Assembly (NCBI RefSeq): GCF_019703305.1
Contig: NZ_AP024814.1
Coordinates: 744,001-808,000, forward strand
DNA: 64,000 nucleotides
From: Helicobacter sp. NHP19-003
Lineage (GTDB): Bacteria > Campylobacterota > Campylobacteria > Campylobacterales > Helicobacteraceae
Reading direction: 5' to 3'
A program made the position numbers and the translations under genes. This document shows, piece after piece, positions 26,620 to 35,808 of this stretch. The notes beneath the pieces were generated by a model, which was given only the letters and a program-made list of their open reading frames with translations, was not told where the DNA came from and did not search any database. How positions within the stretch are numbered: position 1 is the stretch's first letter; every line of letters begins with the position of its first letter.

Positions 26620-27861
26620 CTAGCGGTGGACTTTACGTAAGATGAAATTGAGTAAATCGTAGCTGTCTAAAGACACGGTGAAGTAGACTTGGTAAGAGGA
26701 TTGCGTGGTGTGGTAGTCGCTCATGGTGTTGTAGACAAACTGGGTTTTGATGCTCGCAAAGCTGCTCCTAAACTCGTAGTAAATGTCAAGGCGGTTATAC
26801 AGCGGAGCTTGGAAAAAGGCAACTCCGCGGTAAATGGGCGTGGGGCAATAATTTTTAGAAGACATGCAAATGTTGTCTATGTAGGCGCTGTTGTAAATGC
26901 GCTCGTAGGCGTTTTGTCCATGTTTACTTGCAAAAAAGAGGTCGCTGATCCCAAAGCCTTTGAATTGCATGTTTGCTTGGGCAAAAAAGCCATTACTCAC
27001 CCTAAAATTGCTACTCATCCCCATTTTGCGCAACCGTTCCAAACTCGCAAGCACCCCCAAAGAAAAGTCTAGTTTATCCATGAAAGGGGCAGCGTATAAG
27101 AGATCGCTCTTAGCATAGGCTTGGTAGTAGAGGCGATCGAGTAAGTAATGCTCACCGTGGGAAATGTTGCCCGAAGTGTTGGGCCAGTTGAGCAAGAATT
27201 GATCTTCAACATGGAAATACTCGGCATTGCCCCCTAAGATCAAAAACCCTTTTAGGGTTTTCAACTCGCTATAGCCCATAAAACTAAAGCGGTCCATGCC
27301 GTTGCCCAAGGCGTTTTGCCCGAATTTACAAGTGTAGCAGTTGCCTCCAAACCAATCGAGCATAAACTCGGCTTCTAGGTGGGTGGATTTATAGGGGTTT
27401 TTGGGTGGGCGGTATTGGAGTAAAAAGCCCCGCGCATTAGGGTCAATGAACCAGTAATAAGGCGCAAAGACATTTAAGGGGTAGTGTCCGTTGAGGTATT
27501 TTCTAGGGAAAATCCCCCCATAGAAGTTAAAAGCGGGTCCTCTTGCTTGGTAGTAGAGGGTGGGTCCCCACTTGGAGGGGAAATTCATTTGGTAGGTGTG
27601 GATATTTTGGAAAAAGAATGCTCCCACCATGAGTTTTTGCTCCACGCTCCTTGTATTGAAGGCAAAGCCAAATTCGGGGGTGAGGCGGGTGTTGAGCGTG
27701 GTGTTGGTGTTAGGCCAATAGGTTGTGTAACCTTCGTGGTCCATGATGAATAAATTAAAGCCCAAATTATAGCGCAAATGCTGGGCGAGCTTGGAGGCAT
27801 GCAAGCCGACACATAAGAGAGCACAAAAAAGCCAAAAAATGCGGGATTTAAGGGAGAACAT
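26620..27861 (-). CDS. Putative outer membrane beta-barrel protein (Hof-like)
   Basis: 413 aa with a signal peptide (to about residue 23, VGLHA) and many alternating aromatic/polar beta-strands (LYYQARGPAFNFYGGIF, RFSFMGYSELKTLKGFLILG). It contains a Cys pair GGNCYTCKFGQNALGNG and another CMSSKNYC. The C-terminus ILRKVHR lacks the terminal Phe typical of Hop proteins, which points rather to the Hof-type or another Helicobacter OMP family. AAAGGATCGCC before ATG 27861 is the ribosome site. Expressed from a promoter back-to-back with the ydcH-like gene. Confidence 0.72.
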   Translation of the reverse strand: MFSLKSRIFWLFCALLCVGLHASKLAQHLRYNLGFNLFIMDHEGYTTYWPNTNTTLNTRLTPEFGFAFNTRSVEQKLMVGAFFFQNIHTYQMNFPSKWGPTLYYQARGPAFNFYGGIFPRKYLNGHYPLNVFAPYYWFIDPNARGFLLQYRPPKNPYKSTHLEAEFMLDWFGGNCYTCKFGQNALGNGMDRFSFMGYSELKTLKGFLILGGNAEYFHVEDQFLLNWPNTSGNISHGEHYLLDRLYYQAYAKSDLLYAAPFMDKLDFSLGVLASLERLRKMGMSSNFRVSNGFFAQANMQFKGFGISDLFFASKHGQNAYERIYNSAYIDNICMSSKNYCPTPIYRGVAFFQAPLYNRLDIYYEFRSSFASIKTQFVYNTMSDYHTTQSSYQVYFTVSLDSYDLLNFILRKVHR

Positions 27862-27889
27862 GGCGATCCTTTAAGCCGATAAAAGGCAC

Positions 27890-27902
27890 ATTATACTATA
27901 AT
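27890..27902. promoter_or_regulatory. Overlapping divergent -10 elements (OMP gene and ydcH-like gene)
   Basis: The stretch ATTATACTATAAT holds TATAAT on the minus strand (27890-27895, 29 bases before the OMP ATG at 27861) and TATAAT on the plus strand (27897-27902, 30 bases before ATG 27932). The two -10 boxes are one base apart, so the two polymerases should compete. Confidence 0.6.
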
Positions 27903-27931
27903 GATTGACCTTATTTAGAAAGGAGAAAAGG

Positions 27932-28147
27932 ATGTTCCACGAATACCGGGAGGAAATCAAAGAACTCAGCAATAAAAACCCCCATTTCCACAAAATTTTT
28001 GAGGAACACAACGCTCTAGATGATGAGATCACCACTTTAGAGGCGCACAACACCGATGAGCTCAAAGTTGTTGCTCTCAAAAAGAAAAAGTTGCACTTAA
28101 AAGATGAAATCTACCGCATGATTCAAGAGCACAAGGGTGCAAACTAG
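27932..28147 (+). CDS. YdcH-like DUF465 protein
   Basis: 71-aa charged, all-helical protein of the DUF465/YdcH family: MFHEYREEIKELSNKNPHF at the N-terminus, then KVVALKKKKLHLKDEIYRMI, with the typical KKxKLxLKDEI ending. Members are small cytoplasmic proteins of unknown role. AAAGGAGAAAAGG precedes ATG 27932; the longer frame from 27905 includes the promoter. Confidence 0.8.
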   Translation: MFHEYREEIKELSNKNPHFHKIFEEHNALDDEITTLEAHNTDELKVVALKKKKLHLKDEIYRMIQEHKGAN

Positions 28148-28984
28148 CTACAAGTTTTTGAGGATTTTATAAGCTTCCATCACTTCCAAAAACCGTTGCT
28201 TGCGGATGTTGCGGTGGGGGGGCTTTGTGGAGGAGGCGGTGTCTGGGTGGTAGAGTTTTGCCAGCTCCAAGTAGCGGTGCTTGATCTCTTCTTTGGAGTG
28301 CATCACCCCTAAGCCTAGCGTACGCAAGGCTTTTAAAATCAATTCTTCTTGTTTTGTCAAAAAAAGCTTCTGTGTGGGGTAGATGAATTGTATATAGGCG
28401 TACTTGAAATGCGGATTTTTCAACGCCATCAACACCTGCAACGCATCCAAATGGGCGTGGGTTTCATGCAAAAAATCCCTTTTATTGCTTTTATCCTTAA
28501 AGGGGGTTTCCAGCAAAATAAAGGGGGCAAACAAGCTATGCAAGAACTCCCGAGCCAAAAAATGCGTGTAGTAAAATACCAATCTGGAGTGCATGTAAAT
28601 GGCCTGAATCTCCACCTTTGGTACAAGGGCCAAGAGGGGTTTAGTCTTGATTTTTGGGGTGTAGCTCTCTTTAAACACCACGGGCAAGTGGGCGTTGCTT
28701 AGGATTTTCTCCAATAAGAGGTCAAACATGTCGGGGGAGTTAAAAGGGTGTAGGGCGTATTTGGCGTAAAGCAAGCGGTTTAATAAGTAGGCTTTTTTGA
28801 GGCTCATTTTTTCGAGCAAAATCAAGGTGTGCTTGAATTTGACATGCTCGGGGAAGTGTTTTTTAATGTAAATGGTCGTTTTAGCATACAAAGAGGGATC
28901 TAGACACACTTCAATGAACTGATTGGTAAGGGGGTTTTTTTGAGGAGCTGGGAGGGTTTTTGCTAATTTCGTTTTGATTTGCAT
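28148..28984 (-). CDS. Protein with C-terminal J domain
   Basis: 278 aa; residues 1-205 are helical with no family I recognise, and residues 215-278 form a J domain with the HPD signature in LELAKLYHPDTAS and MEAYKILKNL at the end. J domains stimulate Hsp70 (DnaK) ATPase, so the N-terminal part probably binds a specific client. Ends convergently with the DUF465 gene (adjacent bases 28147/28148). Confidence 0.78.
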   Translation of the reverse strand: MQIKTKLAKTLPAPQKNPLTNQFIEVCLDPSLYAKTTIYIKKHFPEHVKFKHTLILLEKMSLKKAYLLNRLLYAKYALHPFNSPDMFDLLLEKILSNAHLPVVFKESYTPKIKTKPLLALVPKVEIQAIYMHSRLVFYYTHFLAREFLHSLFAPFILLETPFKDKSNKRDFLHETHAHLDALQVLMALKNPHFKYAYIQFIYPTQKLFLTKQEELILKALRTLGLGVMHSKEEIKHRYLELAKLYHPDTASSTKPPHRNIRKQRFLEVMEAYKILKNL

Positions 28985-28990
28985 GGCGTA

Positions 28991-30358
28991 TTATAACATG
29001 TTTTTTTCAGGGTTGTTTTTGTGGAATGTCCCTCGTTTGTATTCACAACGCACCACAAACACCGCTACAATCAAGGCCAAAAATTGCGAAAGCGGATAGG
29101 CGACCCAAATCCCCTTGAGCCCATAAAAATGGCTTAAAATCGGCAACAAGAGCGCAATAAACACAATCGTTTCGCAAATGGTGATGAGAAACGAGCTTTT
29201 GGTGCGTTGTATGGACTGAAAAAAGACCGCACAAAAGAGATTGATCCCCAAGAAAATATGCCCGAAATAATAAATATTCATGGCATTTTTGCTATCAACC
29301 AAAAAAGTGGGGTCTTCTAAAAGGCGTTTGCGATCCACATAGAGTTTAATCAAGTGGTTGTCAAAGAAATAAAAGACAATGTAAAGTACCGCGCCCACAC
29401 ACAGAGCCACTTTAAGCCCAAAGCCAAAGGCGGTACGCACCCGGTCCAAACGCCCTGCCCCATAGCTAAAACTCGCAATGGGCTGTATGCCCTGCCCGAT
29501 AGAAAGCAAAGTCGTCCAAAAAATGATCCCATTGTACATGATGATGGCGTAAATAGACACCCCCCGCTCCCCCACCGTGTGCATGATTGTCCAATTAAAG
29601 AGCAGCATGACTATGGCGGCACTCAGCTCGGACACGCTTTGGGGCACGCCACTTTTAGCCGAAGAGATCACGCTTGCCCAGTTGAAACGCCACACAAAGT
29701 GCAACTGCCCCTTTTTTAAGAGAAAATGCGAGAGCAAGATAAAGAATCCCACCGCATGCCCGAGTACCGTGGCGATCGCACTTCCATGTATGCCGACTTC
29801 AAAAACATAGAGTAAGAGGTAATTAAAGAGTATATTTGTGAGTGATCCGATCAGCATGGCAACCATCGCCAAAATGGGGCGTTTGTCATTCACTACAAAG
29901 ACATCGGCTAGGGGGTGCAAGACCATAAAAATTGCCCCCATCAAAATCACTTTGAGGTAAACAGACACCATCGGCAAGAGCAAGTCCGAGCTGCCTAGCA
30001 TTTTGGCGATTTTGTCGCCAAAAGGCACGAGCGACCAGCTGATCAAGACAATGCTGATGGCGACAAAATAAAAGACAGAGCTGAAGACTAAACGGGCGCG
30101 TTTGGCTTGGTTTTTACCCAAAAAATACGAGGCGATCGAGGCTGCTCCCAAACCAAAAAGCAACTCAAAGGCGATCAAAGTAGGGAAAATGGGCCAACAC
30201 ACCCCAACCGCGGCGAGAGCGTCCTTGCCTAGCTTATTGCCCACAAACATGCCATCAATCATGGAGTAAGTGGAGAGCGAGATCATAGAAAAGGCAAGAG
30301 GGATAAAATAATAGAAAAAAAGCCTAGGGATCGGCGTGGTTTTTAAATCAACGGACAC
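28991..30358 (-). CDS. MATE-family efflux transporter
   Basis: 455-aa inner-membrane protein with about 12 hydrophobic helices. SMIDGMFVGNKLGKDALAAVG (helix 2), FGLGAASIASYFLGKNQ and SIGQGIQPIASFSYGAG (helix 8) are the MATE signatures for sodium- or proton-coupled drug export. GTG 30358 is preferred because AAGGGGGG precedes it by four bases; the frame extends to GTG 30376. Lies just downstream of rpsI (21 bases). Confidence 0.88.
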   Translation of the reverse strand: MSVDLKTTPIPRLFFYYFIPLAFSMISLSTYSMIDGMFVGNKLGKDALAAVGVCWPIFPTLIAFELLFGLGAASIASYFLGKNQAKRARLVFSSVFYFVAISIVLISWSLVPFGDKIAKMLGSSDLLLPMVSVYLKVILMGAIFMVLHPLADVFVVNDKRPILAMVAMLIGSLTNILFNYLLLYVFEVGIHGSAIATVLGHAVGFFILLSHFLLKKGQLHFVWRFNWASVISSAKSGVPQSVSELSAAIVMLLFNWTIMHTVGERGVSIYAIIMYNGIIFWTTLLSIGQGIQPIASFSYGAGRLDRVRTAFGFGLKVALCVGAVLYIVFYFFDNHLIKLYVDRKRLLEDPTFLVDSKNAMNIYYFGHIFLGINLFCAVFFQSIQRTKSSFLITICETIVFIALLLPILSHFYGLKGIWVAYPLSQFLALIVAVFVVRCEYKRGTFHKNNPEKNML

Positions 30359-30379
30359 ACGCCCCCCCTTGTGCACTCC

Positions 30380-30769
30380 CTAGCGTTTAGAGAATTGTGG
30401 GCTGCGGCGTGCCTTGCGTTTGCCATATTTTTTCCGCTCCACCACACGAGAATCCCTTGTCAAAAGCCCTTTGGGTTTTAAAATTGCCCTAAAGGCACTG
30501 TCATAGAGATTTAATGCCTTAGAAATGCCATGCCTTAGCGCTTCGGCTTGTGCGCTGTAACCGCCCCCAAAGACCACCGCCTTCACACTCACTAAGCCTT
30601 CTTGTTTGGTGAGTACTAAGGGTTGCATCACTTTCATTTTAATGGACTCATGCCCGCCTAGCCATGTGTTTAAGTCCATGCCATTGATGTCTAATTGCCC
30701 GTCCCCATGCGTGAGCCAAACCTTAGCGATCGCGCTCTTTCTTTTCCCTGTGGCGTAAATTTTTGTCAT
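30380..30769 (-). CDS. rpsI: 30S ribosomal protein S9
   Basis: 129-aa protein starting [18 protein letters not shown] and ending [18 protein letters not shown], the C-terminal tail that reaches the P-site tRNA. AAGGA precedes ATG 30769. Immediately follows rplM (4-base gap), the universal pair. Confidence 0.97.
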   Translation of the reverse strand: MTKIYATGKRKSAIAKVWLTHGDGQLDINGMDLNTWLGGHESIKMKVMQPLVLTKQEGLVSVKAVVFGGGYSAQAEALRHGISKALNLYDSAFRAILKPKGLLTRDSRVVERKKYGKRKARRSPQFSKR

Positions 30770-30773
30770 CTAC

Positions 30774-31202
30774 TTAATCCTTTTTGCCCACTTGAGCTGT
30801 GTGGGGGTGTTTTTCATCTTTATAGACTTTGAGCTTTTTAATCATCGCCCGCCCGAGTTTGGTCTTAGGCAACATGCCCCGCACCGCGAGATAAAAGAGC
30901 TTTTCGGGGGTTTTCTCTAGCATTTCTTCTAAGGTTTTGCTCTTGGTGCTGCCAAAATAGCCCGAGTGGGTGAAGTATTCTTTGTCTTTAAGCTTATTCA
31001 AGCTAGAGAACTTCACATGGCTCGCATTGACGATCACCACAAAATCCCCACAATCTACATTAGGGGTGAAGTGGGGGCGGTGTTTGCCCCTGAGCAAAGC
31101 CGCTGCCCGTGTAACTAAACGCCCAAAAACCTGATCCTTCGCATCCAGCACGACCCATTCGCGCTTGATGTCTGTATTTTTCATGGACTTAGTGAGTTGC
31201 AT
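30774..31202 (-). CDS. rplM: 50S ribosomal protein L13
   Basis: 142-aa early-assembly protein of the large subunit: REWVVLDAKDQVFGRLVTRAA, LLRGKHRPHFTPNVDCGD and GMLPKTKLGRAMIKKLKVY. ATG 31202 has AAGGA at eight bases; the longer frame to 31226 is not needed and would give 150 aa against a usual 141-142. Confidence 0.96.
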   Translation of the reverse strand: MQLTKSMKNTDIKREWVVLDAKDQVFGRLVTRAAALLRGKHRPHFTPNVDCGDFVVIVNASHVKFSSLNKLKDKEYFTHSGYFGSTKSKTLEEMLEKTPEKLFYLAVRGMLPKTKLGRAMIKKLKVYKDEKHPHTAQVGKKD

Positions 31203-31234
31203 CCCGTGTTCCTTGTAAAATATCAAAAACGCCT

Positions 31235-31240
31235 ATTCTA
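31235..31240 (-). promoter_or_regulatory. -10 element of rplM-rpsI (TAGAAT)
   Basis: GCTAGAAT on the minus strand, 33 bases before the rplM ATG. A second candidate TATAAG (plus-strand cttata near 31251) lies just upstream. The 140-base gap to the restriction gene holds nothing else I can support. Confidence 0.5.
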
Positions 31241-31342
31241 GCGAAAAAAGCTTATATTTTACTGAATTTAAGCGGGATTAAAGCTATTTTATCACACAGC
31301 ACGCTTTTGAAGGCAAGCTAGCCATCAAGAGCACTAGTCAAG

Positions 31343-31928
31343 CTAGTCTTTGCTTGGCCTTCCCCACACCACATGCCCATTAATGCCGTGCTTTTCATAC
31401 ACGCCTAGCACCTCCTCCAAAAAGGCGATGAGCTCCACCTCCCCCGCCTCTTGTGCGCTTTCTAAAAGGCGTAAGAACATCTTTTTGCCCGTTTGAAGTT
31501 TGATTAAAATTCTTTTTTAAGAAATCATGTTTAGCGCATAAAGTCTGCCCGTTTTCTAAAGTGGCTTTGCCCCCTAAGTCTTTGGGCTTGATGTGATCGA
31601 CATGCAACTCCACGCCCTCTTTTTCTCCAGCTCCACAGATCACGCATTGATAGCCATCTCGTTTTAGGATTTGCTTTTTTAAAGCTGGGCTAAAATCCTC
31701 TAAATTTAGATGTAGCACAAAATTAGGGTCGTAACGATACACACCCTTAGAAACTTTGATGAGTTTGCCCTGTTGGTGTAATGAGCAAATCCCCCTATCC
31801 GGATCCCTAAACACCTTGCCCGTGCGTTCTTTGTAGGTCTTGACCACCCAATCCACCACCTCCGGATGGGCGATGTCCCGATTGGGATTTGCCTTAAAAA
31901 ACTCCATGATCAAATCTAATTGTCCCAT
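31343..31928 (-). pseudogene. HNH-type restriction endonuclease, frameshifted near its C-terminus
   Basis: ATG 31928 overlaps the end of the methyltransferase (ATGGGACAATTAG). The N-terminal half (MGQLDLIMEFFKANPNRDIA, residues 1-80) looks like a winged DNA-binding region; residues 80-135 contain the HNH core KRDGYQCVICGAGEKEG, LHVDHIKPKDLGG and NGQTLCAKHDFLKK, with zinc cysteines. The frame then runs into an Arg/Gly-rich tail of 40 residues and stops at 31395. A shift of one base near 31488-31502 (one T less in ACTTCAAAC) restores GKKMFLRLLESAQEAGEVE and continues to a natural end at 31343. With the methyltransferase also interrupted, the system is probably dead or its consensus is faulty. 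Specificity unknown. Confidence 0.75.
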
Positions 31929-32695
31929 AAACCCCTCTCTTTAGCCACTTCCTTTAAAAACCGCTCTTTGGCTAGGGCGCAATAGCTTTGATCCAGCTCT
32001 AAACCCACAAAGGCGCGTTTGTATAGGTAAGCTTCGAGCATGGTTGTCCCGCTCCCACTAAAGGGATCGCAAATGACATCGCCCACAAAGGAAAAGAGTT
32101 TGAGGCAACGGCGGGGCAATTCTCTGGGGAAGGGGGCGGGGTGTCCTATGCGCTTTTTAGACTCCCCATTAAACTGCCAAAGCCCATTCGTCCAAGCCAT
32201 AAATTCCTCTTTAGAAATGTCGCTCTCCCCCCTGTGTGTCTTGCGCCATGTGCGCTTATACAAAATGACAATGAGCTCCACGGGGGCGATGACATAGGGA
32301 GCGGACGCACTAAGCCAGCTGCCCCACGCCGTACGCCTAGAGATGTTGCCCTAGTTCCAAATGATGGTGCTGTGATAAAGCCAGCCCACTTTTTTAGCCA
32401 AAGTGACCAAATCCGCCCCCACGCTCTGTTGCCCGCCCTTGTTTTTATCTAAGGGGATATTCAAGCACAGCCGGCCACTATCCTTAGCCCACAAATAGGC
32501 GTTTTGTAGCCATGCGGTGCTGAAGTCTAAATATTCTAAATAGCTTTGGCCATCCTCATTGGCGTTGTAGGCGATGCCGACATTGTAGGGTGGGGAGGTG
32601 ATGGTGCAATCGAGGCTCTCTTTTTCTAGGGCTTTGGGGTCTAGGGCATTGGCGTGGTGTAAAGAGATATTCTTGTGGCTGAAATAAAGGCTCAT
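31916..32695 (-). pseudogene. Beta-class DNA methyltransferase of a type II RM system, interrupted by an amber codon
   Basis: The whole frame 32695-31916 is open except for TAG at 32353-32351, between IIWN and GNISRRTAWGSWLSASAPYV. N-terminal part holds catalytic motif IV (TSPPYNVGIAY, residue about 34); C-terminal part holds the AdoMet motif I (DPFSGSGTTMLEAYLY), the order of beta-class amino-methyltransferases (N6-adenine or N4-cytosine). Homologous enzymes have a Lys or Glu at the stop position (WNKG), so a single A-to-T change (AAG to TAG) is the simplest origin. Unlike most breaks in this window this is a substitution, not a homopolymer indel. Starts four bases inside the coaE 3' end and overlaps the HNH endonuclease gene. 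Confidence 0.85.
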
Positions 32696-33279
32696 AGGCT
32701 GTTTAAAAAGGCTTCAACCTGTGTTTGTAGGTGCTTTAAATCCTTGGAGTTGTCTAAGATGTAGGGGCTTAGGGTGCGCTTAAGCTCAATGTCCATTTGG
32801 GCGTTTAGGCGCTCTAAGATTTGCGCTCGGCTCAAGTTGTCCCTTTGAGCGACTCTTTGCATTTGCACTTCTCTAGGGGCATAAACCAAGATGATTTGAG
32901 AAATGCCATAACTCTGTTGCCCCTCGATCTCAAAATACAGCGGAATGTCTAAGAAATAGGGCTTCTTAGCGGTTTCAAGGGCGTGGGCTTGTTGCAATAA
33001 ATCTAGGCGAATCTTGGGGTGTAAAAACGCCTCAAGGGTTGCCCTTTTAGCTGGGTCGCCAAAGACAAGCGCACCTAGTTTGGGGCGTGAGATTTGCCCT
33101 TTTTCGCTGACACCCTCGCCAAAAATGTTAATCAACTCTGCAGCGTGTTTTTCTAATAGGGCATGTGTACTTTTATCGGCATCTACAATGGCGTAGCCAT
33201 GCAGGGCAAGTAGGCTGGCTGCCGTGCTTTTGCCCGTACCAATGCCCCCGGTGAGCACAAAGGCATGTTTTAGGCTCAA
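32692..33279 (-). CDS. coaE: Dephospho-CoA kinase
   Basis: Last step of coenzyme A synthesis, phosphorylating the ribose 3'-OH of dephospho-CoA. 195 aa with P-loop LTGGIGTGKSTAASLLA at the N-terminus, the DADKSTHALL motif, and YFLDIPLYFE lid/CoA region. Start TTG 33279 overlaps the speE stop by four bases; no nearer ATG exists. Neighbours speE and coaE in this order match HP0832-HP0831 as I remember. Confidence 0.92.
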   Translation of the reverse strand: MSLKHAFVLTGGIGTGKSTAASLLALHGYAIVDADKSTHALLEKHAAELINIFGEGVSEKGQISRPKLGALVFGDPAKRATLEAFLHPKIRLDLLQQAHALETAKKPYFLDIPLYFEIEGQQSYGISQIILVYAPREVQMQRVAQRDNLSRAQILERLNAQMDIELKRTLSPYILDNSKDLKHLQTQVEAFLNSL

Positions 33280-34028
33280 TTCTTAAACAGCCCTAAATGG
33301 TCTTGGTGTAAGCGTTGGGGCTGGGCAAAAGCGGCGGTGTGGATGTCCTCGTTGTAGTGGCTCAAGCCCTCGAGCATGTCCACTCGTTGTAAAATCAAAT
33401 CCGCTAGAGGGTGGGCTGCCTTAGAAGCAAAGAGATAATGGGTGCTCAAGGGTGCGTAGGGGCTAGAAAAGGGCATCAACACGCTAAAGTGGGGGGCAAG
33501 CTCTTGCACACTCTGTTTAAAGGCTTGTGGCTCTAAAAGCGGGCTGGGTGCGCTTACAATTAAAATCCCCTCTACACCCAGCATGCGCTGCAAGCCATCA
33601 ATTTGGTGGGCTGTGGGGGTGTTTAGAGCAAAAATCAAGTCGTATTTTTTCACCTCTAAATCTAGGATTTTGGAGTATTGCTTGAAGTTGAGGTTGGCTT
33701 TTAGCGCGTCTAGGTGGGGCAAAAAGCCTTTCAAGCCCTCTAAAACCTGCCCCTCTTCTTGCACGAAATCCACTTTTAAGCGTTCGTGGCGCAACAGCTC
33801 AAAGGCGATTTCTGTGTTAAAGCCCCCTAAAATCAAGGCTTCTTTTGGGTTTGGGTGTGTGCAAGCGGCGATGTGGGCTAAAAGCTCGGCCTCTAAGTAG
33901 GGGTACTCTTGCAAGAGCAGCCCCCCCTGTTTCCCTGTGATGTGGGCGGTTTGCCCCATTTGGGAATTGTAAAGAGTGGCTTTACAGCCCTTGCCTTCTA
34001 GGGTTTTTATTGGATCAAATGCAAACAT
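33276..34028 (-). CDS. speE: Spermidine synthase-like protein
   Basis: 250-aa Rossmann-fold aminopropyltransferase homologue. The chain has EYPYLEAELLAHIAACTHPNPKEALILGGFN-like sequence in which the usual GGGDG glycine loop is reduced to ILGGFNTE, and the acidic motif seen in canonical SpeE is weak, as is known for the divergent H. pylori enzyme. It would transfer aminopropyl from decarboxylated AdoMet to putrescine. Its ATG 34028 overlaps the ggt stop (TAATG), indicating coupling. Confidence 0.85.
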   Translation of the reverse strand: MFAFDPIKTLEGKGCKATLYNSQMGQTAHITGKQGGLLLQEYPYLEAELLAHIAACTHPNPKEALILGGFNTEIAFELLRHERLKVDFVQEEGQVLEGLKGFLPHLDALKANLNFKQYSKILDLEVKKYDLIFALNTPTAHQIDGLQRMLGVEGILIVSAPSPLLEPQAFKQSVQELAPHFSVLMPFSSPYAPLSTHYLFASKAAHPLADLILQRVDMLEGLSHYNEDIHTAAFAQPQRLHQDHLGLFKN

Positions 34029-35701
34029 TAAAATTCCTTACGGGGGTCGTGCGCGCCATACATCATATGGCTCTTGGAGTTGATCATAATCGCATTCACA
34101 TCGCCCATCACGGGTTTGACCACAATGTGGTAACCCATTTTTTCTAGGTTCTCTTGCACATCTTTAACCATGCCATAGGGTTCGGTGCGGATTTCATCGG
34201 GCAGCCATTGCATGTGGAAACGGGGTGCACTCACGGCTTGGGAGATGTCCATTTTATGGTCAATGACATTGCTGATGACCTGAAGCACAGTGGTGATGAT
34301 TCTTGCGCCCCCGGGGCTGCCCACCACCATGAAGATTTTATTATTTTTAAGCACGATGGTGGGGGACATGGAGCTTAAGGGGCGTTTGTTAGGCTCGATG
34401 GCGTTGGCCTCTCCGCCCACAAGCCCGTAAAGGTTAGGGGTGCCCGGTTTGATGGAGAAGTCGTCCATTTCATCGTTGAGCAAGAAGCCTGCCCCATTGA
34501 CCGCTGCGGCACTGCCGTAGTAGTTGTTGATGGTGTAGGTGATGCTCACAGCATTGCCCCATTTGTCGGCGACAGAGTAATGCGTGGTGTTTTTGCCCTC
34601 ATGCAGTTGTCCTAGCCCAGGGTTGATTTGGCCGCTGGGAGTGGCTTTGTCGGGCTGGATGTGTTTATAAATCTCTTTGGCATATTCCTTGCTGGTAAGC
34701 TTTTCTAGGGGGATGGTGATGAAGTCAGGATCGCCCATAAACACGGAGCGGTCGGCGTAAGCCTGGCGCATTGCCTCTGCCATGATGTGGATGGTCTTGC
34801 TAGAGCCAAAGCCGAGTTTGTGCAGGTTAGCGTTCTCTATGGTGTTTAAAATCTCGATCACATGCGCGCCGCCTGAGCTGGGAGGTCCCATAGAGATGAT
34901 TTTATAACCTCGGTAAGTACCGACCACGGGTTTGCGCCACACAACATTGTAAGTGGCGAGGTCCTTTTTGGTGATGATGCCGTCATTTTTGCGCATGTCC
35001 TCCACGATTAAATTCGCAATTTTGCCCTTGTAAAAGGCACTCGCCCCTTGGTCCCTAATGAGTGTTAGGGTCTTAGCCAGGTCCTTTTGCACGAATAAAT
35101 CCCCCTCTTGATAAGACACCATGCCCTTTTTCAAAAAATATTTACGGCTGCTGGCATATTTGGCAAAACGGGGCTTGGCATCGAGCATGGTCTGCCCTTG
35201 TCTTTCGGTGAGTCTAAAGCCTTTTTGGGCTAGGTCAATGGCGGGTTGGATGAGGGTGGCAAGCTTGCGCGTACCGTATTTTTTACGCAACGCCTCTAAA
35301 CCCGCCACGGTGCCGGGCACGCCTGCTGCCAAATAGCCATCGGTGCTCAAGTTAGGGATCACATTGCCGTGTTTGTCTAAATACATGTTTTTTGTGGCTT
35401 TGAGGGGAGCTTTTTCCCTAAAGTCTAAAGTTACATTTTCTCCATTAGCCAAATGCACCACAGCAAACCCCCCTCCGCCTAGGTTGCCAGAAGACGGGTG
35501 CACCACCGCCAAAGCGTAACCGATCGCCACCGCTGCATCGATGGCATTGCCCCCCTCGTCCAAAATCTTTTGTCCGACTTGATCGGCGAGGGCATGGCTT
35601 GTTAAGGCTAATGCCCGTCCCTTAATGGGGGGATAAGATGCTCCAAAGACTAAACCCACATTGACGACAGCGATTGCGCATAAACGCATCAATACACGCA
35701 T
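34028..35701 (-). CDS. ggt: Gamma-glutamyltranspeptidase precursor
   Basis: Periplasmic/secreted N-terminal nucleophile hydrolase that cleaves glutathione and glutamine, feeding glutamate to the cell and harming host epithelium and T cells. 557 aa from ATG 35701 (GGAGG upstream; frame could extend to TTG 35713 in the ribosome site). Signal peptide to about residue 21; self-cleavage site before the catalytic Thr in GKNTTHYSVADKWGN; gamma-glutamyl-binding GSPGGARIITTVLQVI and NPSSGNLGG-like loop HPSSGNLGGGGFAV. Length is close to H. pylori Ggt (567). Confidence 0.95.
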   Translation of the reverse strand: MRVLMRLCAIAVVNVGLVFGASYPPIKGRALALTSHALADQVGQKILDEGGNAIDAAVAIGYALAVVHPSSGNLGGGGFAVVHLANGENVTLDFREKAPLKATKNMYLDKHGNVIPNLSTDGYLAAGVPGTVAGLEALRKKYGTRKLATLIQPAIDLAQKGFRLTERQGQTMLDAKPRFAKYASSRKYFLKKGMVSYQEGDLFVQKDLAKTLTLIRDQGASAFYKGKIANLIVEDMRKNDGIITKKDLATYNVVWRKPVVGTYRGYKIISMGPPSSGGAHVIEILNTIENANLHKLGFGSSKTIHIMAEAMRQAYADRSVFMGDPDFITIPLEKLTSKEYAKEIYKHIQPDKATPSGQINPGLGQLHEGKNTTHYSVADKWGNAVSITYTINNYYGSAAAVNGAGFLLNDEMDDFSIKPGTPNLYGLVGGEANAIEPNKRPLSSMSPTIVLKNNKIFMVVGSPGGARIITTVLQVISNVIDHKMDISQAVSAPRFHMQWLPDEIRTEPYGMVKDVQENLEKMGYHIVVKPVMGDVNAIMINSKSHMMYGAHDPRKEF

Positions 35702-35731
35702 ATTTGCCTCCAAAAGTTCAATAAAGCTGGC

Positions 35732-35737
35732 ATTCTA
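35732..35737 (-). promoter_or_regulatory. -10 element of ggt (TAGAAT, extended TGC)
   Basis: TGCTAGAAT on the minus strand about 31 bases before the ggt ATG at 35701. Confidence 0.55.
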
Positions 35738-35776
35738 GCATGAATTACTTGAGCCAAGCCCTCATACAAATTAGGC

Positions 35777-35782
35777 TATAAT
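35777..35782 (+). promoter_or_regulatory. -10 element of dnaX operon (TATAAT)
   Basis: GGCTATAATG 27 bases before the dnaX TTG start; the divergent ggt promoter is 45 bases away. Drives dnaX-tsaE-lptB-rpoN, whose genes all touch or overlap. Confidence 0.6.
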
Positions 35783-35808
35783 GTTGTATCCACTTTAAAG
35801 GATGCTGT

